This document shows positions 5,513 through 7,676 of a DNA stretch of 7,676 bases, piece after piece. The stretch lies in NCBI GenBank assembly GCA_008974855.1, contig BFAR01000021.1:1-7676 (forward strand), written 5' to 3'. Position 1 is the stretch's first letter. Each line of letters opens with the position of its first letter. Origin of the DNA: an archaeon MnTg01. Lineage in GTDB: Archaea; Thermoproteota; Nitrososphaeria; Nitrososphaerales; Nitrosopumilaceae. The notes under the pieces are model-generated. The model worked only from the letters and a program-made list of their open reading frames with translations, had not been told where the DNA came from and did not search any database. A program made the translations under genes and the position numbers.

Positions 5513-5973
5513 AATCTTTGCTTTGTTATTTCCAGAGTTCCTTTCATCCAAGGATGGGGTTCACAATGATATGCAATTGCATTATCTTCTGTAAAAAGAA
5601 ATTCGTAAGATTCACCTGGCATAACTACTCCTGTTGAGCCAAATTCTCCACTATAACTGTCCTCAGAACGATGATCTGGCGTCACTGTATGAGCTACATC
5701 ATCATCGTTAATCCAAGTCACATGATTATCAATTCCTAACTGGATATTAACTAGTTTTGGAACAAAGTTGTCTTGTTGTTCTTCTAATGCTGAGCCTGGA
5801 ATGATTTTGATAATAGTTTCTGAGGTAGGTTCTAGAATAAATTCTGCAACTGAAGGTTTTGCACTTTGTTCTGGAAGATAATACATTTGATAATATCCAA
5901 GTCCCACCGAAAGACCAATAACTATTGTGATAATTCCAATTCCATAAGCAGGACTTGATGTTGTCTGACTCAA
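5509..5973 (-). CDS. Membrane-anchored plastocyanin-like blue copper protein
   Basis: A cupredoxin that carries one electron at a type 1 copper site on the outer face of the membrane. A single hydrophobic helix at about residues 10-32 (YGIGIITIVIGLSVGLGYY) anchors it, followed by a linker to about 70. The cupredoxin domain begins near residue 72 and contains VTWINDDDVAHTVTP with ligand His95 and the C-terminal YHCEPHPWMKG with Cys137, His140 and Met143, a complete His/Cys/His/Met set. At 154 aa it is a usual size for anchored archaeal copper proteins. The start is TTG: the frame upstream is open to a TAA near 6028 with no ATG or GTG, and a strong TATA box sits 26-33 bases before the TTG. It lies downstream of cytochrome b in the same direction, so it probably serves as an electron carrier or subunit of the complex III-like assembly. 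Confidence 0.93.
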   Translation of the reverse strand: MSQTTSSPAYGIGIITIVIGLSVGLGYYQMYYLPEQSAKPSVAEFILEPTSETIIKIIPGSALEEQQDNFVPKLVNIQLGIDNHVTWINDDDVAHTVTPDHRSEDSYSGEFGSTGVVMPGESYEFLFTEDNAIAYHCEPHPWMKGTLEITKQRF

Positions 5974-5997
5974 CTGTTTGGTGTGCTTTGTAAAAGT

Positions 5998-6006
5998 CTT
6001 ATAAAG
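5998..6006 (-). promoter_or_regulatory. Strong TATA box of the cupredoxin gene
   Basis: Minus-strand CTTTATAAG is the best TATA match in the window, centred 29 bases before the TTG at 5973. It implies a leaderless transcript independent of the cytochrome b operon. It fixes the TTG as start. Confidence 0.65.
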
Positions 6007-6102
6007 CTTGTTTAGATTTTTCGCATTTTAGAAGATTTCAAAATATTAGAATTTAAGGCTAGGAAAGTAATTAAGATTAGAACTGAAATTTTCTTTGATT
6101 AG

Positions 6103-7602
6103 CTATGATGCTTTTGGTGCTTCTTTAGGTGGTTCTTTTAGTTTTTTTTCTGCAGTTGGGTCAGGGAGTTCCTTTACACTTGGTGCTTGATCAGCTAAGG
6201 CTTTTGGTTTTTGTTCAGGTATGGGGGTTGGTGGAGGTGGAGGTTCATTTGCCTTATTCATTCCATATCTGTATACATGGAAAAGTCCAGCAAATACAAT
6301 TAAGATTAGACCTACAAAGAACAATGAAAGATTGTTTAATCCAGTAAGAGCCGCATTGTAAGCTGCAATATTTAGGAATACCATGAATGCAATCAATGCA
6401 ACAATTACCCAGTTTACCCATTTTTCAGAAAGTTCAATGTTTGCAACTTTTTTAGGTCCCTTATCTTTTGCCAATTTTGCCTTTCGTTCAGCTTCTTTAG
6501 CTAGATGTATCATCATATAGCTAAATCCAAAGCTCATTGGAACCATTAGGATCATAACAGTGTAAAGATAGATTGGATCTATTACTAATCTCTCTACAAG
6601 AGGCAGGGTTGTATCTGATGGGATGTAAAATCCCCAATAGGTAGTAACCATAATTTGAGAAATACCAGTAATTCCAAATGCAGTAACTATAGGACGGTCC
6701 TTCCAAGAGAACTTTTTGTATCTATCAAGAAATGGCATTAGCAACAGTGTTCCAATAAATAATCCTGGCCACAAAACTCCTGTCACAAATTTATCATATT
6801 GGGTACGCAGGAATGCGTAAAGTCCTGTCAGATACCATTCAGGAACTGTAATCCCTGGCGGTACTGTAGGTTCAAATTTGAATCCCATATCAATTGGAAA
6901 TACTCCTCCGGTAATCAAAATTGCTCCTGAAATTGCCATTACCATTGGAACATCAAACACCAAGAAACGAGGGAAGTGTACTGCCATTAAACCAAGCATT
7001 ACAATAGGTAAAACGAAAACATGTTGAGCATAAAATCTCAGAACAAAATCATGAAAACCCGAACCAAACATAGCTTCACGTATGGTAGGTCCAGCTATTG
7101 GTATTGAGTTAGTTAATGAAGCAGCAATACTAATTGCAAGCTCGGCTCTCTCACTAAAAATAACATCATAACCGGTAAAAGCTTCAAGGATAGTTACTGT
7201 TCCAAGAATTATTCCAGTTACCCAAAGTATTTCATTTCTAATTTTGTATCTTCCGCTAAAGAATTGATAGTACATGTGAAGTATTGCAAGAAGAACCATT
7301 GCATTAGAGCCATGGTAGTGAATATTCCTAATATGAAATCCAAATGGAACGTCATCATTGATAAATTTTACACTGTCCCATGCTCTATCTATGATTGGTT
7401 CATAATAGAACATCAAAAGTGCGCCAGAAACTCCTAGAATAATAAATGTAATAAACGTCAGCATGCCCAAAAATCCAAATGGACTTACAAATCTTGCTGG
7501 AAATGAAAACTTGATTGCAGTAAATATTGTTCTATCTAATCCATCCCAAACCCAATAGATGAATTGAACAAGACCAGTTCTTCTACTTAACGAAACGGCC
7601 AT
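6103..7602 (-). CDS. Fused cytochrome b6/subunit IV of a complex III-like quinol oxidoreductase
   Basis: The membrane di-heme subunit that oxidises quinol and passes electrons to the Rieske protein. The b6 part holds helices at about 42-67, 95-115, 123-143 and 187-213. Heme ligands are His95/His109 (14 apart) and His194/His209 (15 apart, as in b6 rather than mitochondrial b). The subunit IV part follows without a break: a helix at 217-237, the quinol-site PEWY at 254-257, then helices at 272-292 and 303-327. Beyond the usual subunit IV end there are three further hydrophobic segments (345-368, 395-415, 425-446). A tail of about 50 residues rich in Pro and Lys follows, including PPPPPTPIP at 454-462. 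The total is 499 aa and about ten helices. ATG 7602 overlaps the preceding gene by 20 bases, indicating translational coupling. The cupredoxin gene follows after 129 bases. Confidence 0.95.
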   Translation of the reverse strand: MAVSLSRRTGLVQFIYWVWDGLDRTIFTAIKFSFPARFVSPFGFLGMLTFITFIILGVSGALLMFYYEPIIDRAWDSVKFINDDVPFGFHIRNIHYHGSNAMVLLAILHMYYQFFSGRYKIRNEILWVTGIILGTVTILEAFTGYDVIFSERAELAISIAASLTNSIPIAGPTIREAMFGSGFHDFVLRFYAQHVFVLPIVMLGLMAVHFPRFLVFDVPMVMAISGAILITGGVFPIDMGFKFEPTVPPGITVPEWYLTGLYAFLRTQYDKFVTGVLWPGLFIGTLLLMPFLDRYKKFSWKDRPIVTAFGITGISQIMVTTYWGFYIPSDTTLPLVERLVIDPIYLYTVMILMVPMSFGFSYMMIHLAKEAERKAKLAKDKGPKKVANIELSEKWVNWVIVALIAFMVFLNIAAYNAALTGLNNLSLFFVGLILIVFAGLFHVYRYGMNKANEPPPPPTPIPEQKPKALADQAPSVKELPDPTAEKKLKEPPKEAPKAS

Positions 7603-7676
7603 ACCCTACAACTCCATTAGCATTAACTCCCCAAGTAACAGGTGAAATATACATAAATCCATCAGCATCAGTTTCA
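7583..7676 (-). CDS. 3' end of an upstream gene, probably the Rieske iron-sulfur protein
   Basis: The minus-strand frame is open from the right edge to a TAG at 7583-7585. It encodes a 30-residue C-terminus beginning ETDADGFMYISPVTW and ending in VVGYGRFVK. No Rieske cluster motif is visible because only the tail is present. The identification rests on position (directly upstream of, and overlapping by 20 bases, the cytochrome b gene) and on the E-x-D-x-DG-hydrophobic-Y pattern common near the end of Rieske domains. The gene order also matches the remembered Nitrosopumilus complex III locus. Another complex III-associated protein cannot be excluded. Confidence 0.6.
   Translation of the reverse strand, partial: ETDADGFMYISPVTWGVNANGVVGYGRFVK

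Noticed and set aside
6129..6347. A 72-codon plus-strand frame over the cytochrome b tail
   Set aside because: Its Leu/Val-rich product is explained by antisense reading of the Pro/Lys-rich tail codons.
6521..6706. A 61-codon minus-strand frame within cytochrome b
   Set aside because: It is a same-strand shifted frame inside a continuous, well-supported cytochrome b; no frameshift is needed.
1..7676. CRISPR arrays, insertion sequences, integrase or attachment sites, including at the tRNA 3' end
   Set aside because: I saw no regularly spaced repeats, transposase-like frames or a repeat of the tRNA 3' end elsewhere in the window.

Overview
The window looks like chromosome of a marine ammonia-oxidising archaeon (Thaumarchaeota/Nitrososphaerota, Nitrosopumilus-like). 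The grounds are AT-rich DNA, an archaeal-type tRNA-guanine transglycosylase, an archaeal beta-CASP ribonuclease without KH domains, TATA boxes placed 26-34 bases before start codons, and a copper-based electron-transfer cluster in which a membrane-anchored plastocyanin-like protein sits beside a fused cytochrome b. From memory, the order plastocyanin, cytochrome b, Rieske is that of the complex III locus of Nitrosopumilus maritimus. I saw no mobile element, CRISPR array or prophage; this is largely core genome.

Left part (1-2568): the C-terminal end of an unrecognised protein; tgtA (archaeosine tRNA-guanine transglycosylase); a convergent small two-cluster ferredoxin with one cluster cysteine replaced by Asp; then a frameshifted copy of a small-protein gene, pointing right. 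Its intact paralogue (70 aa) lies immediately beyond it and points left, so the two copies face each other tail to tail across an intrinsic-terminator-like hairpin.

Middle part (2782-5512): a divergent promoter region, then an aCPSF2-type ribonuclease gene with an OGG1-type 8-oxoguanine DNA glycosylase gene one base after it (probable two-gene transcript); a tRNA-Arg(UCU) with encoded CCA; and a 116-aa beta-rich protein that may have an arrestin-like fold. The last of these ends tail to tail with the cupredoxin gene, their stop codons interlocked in four bases.

Right part (5509-7676, all minus strand): the complex III-like respiratory locus. Transcription runs from the gene entering at the right edge (only its last 30 codons are present, probably the Rieske protein), into a fused cytochrome b6/subunit IV protein with extra membrane helices and a Pro/Lys-rich tail, then after a 129-base gap with its own strong TATA box into the membrane-anchored blue copper protein. 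Together these would move electrons between quinol and small copper carriers.

A recurrent feature is leaderless architecture: TATA-like boxes lie at a consistent distance from start codons. Three of the genes use TTG starts for which no in-frame alternative exists. Nothing here looks like an entirely new system. The points most worth a second look are the degenerate ArcS-like motif in TgtA, the Asp-substituted ferredoxin, the decaying small-gene paralogue, and the tailed cytochrome b.
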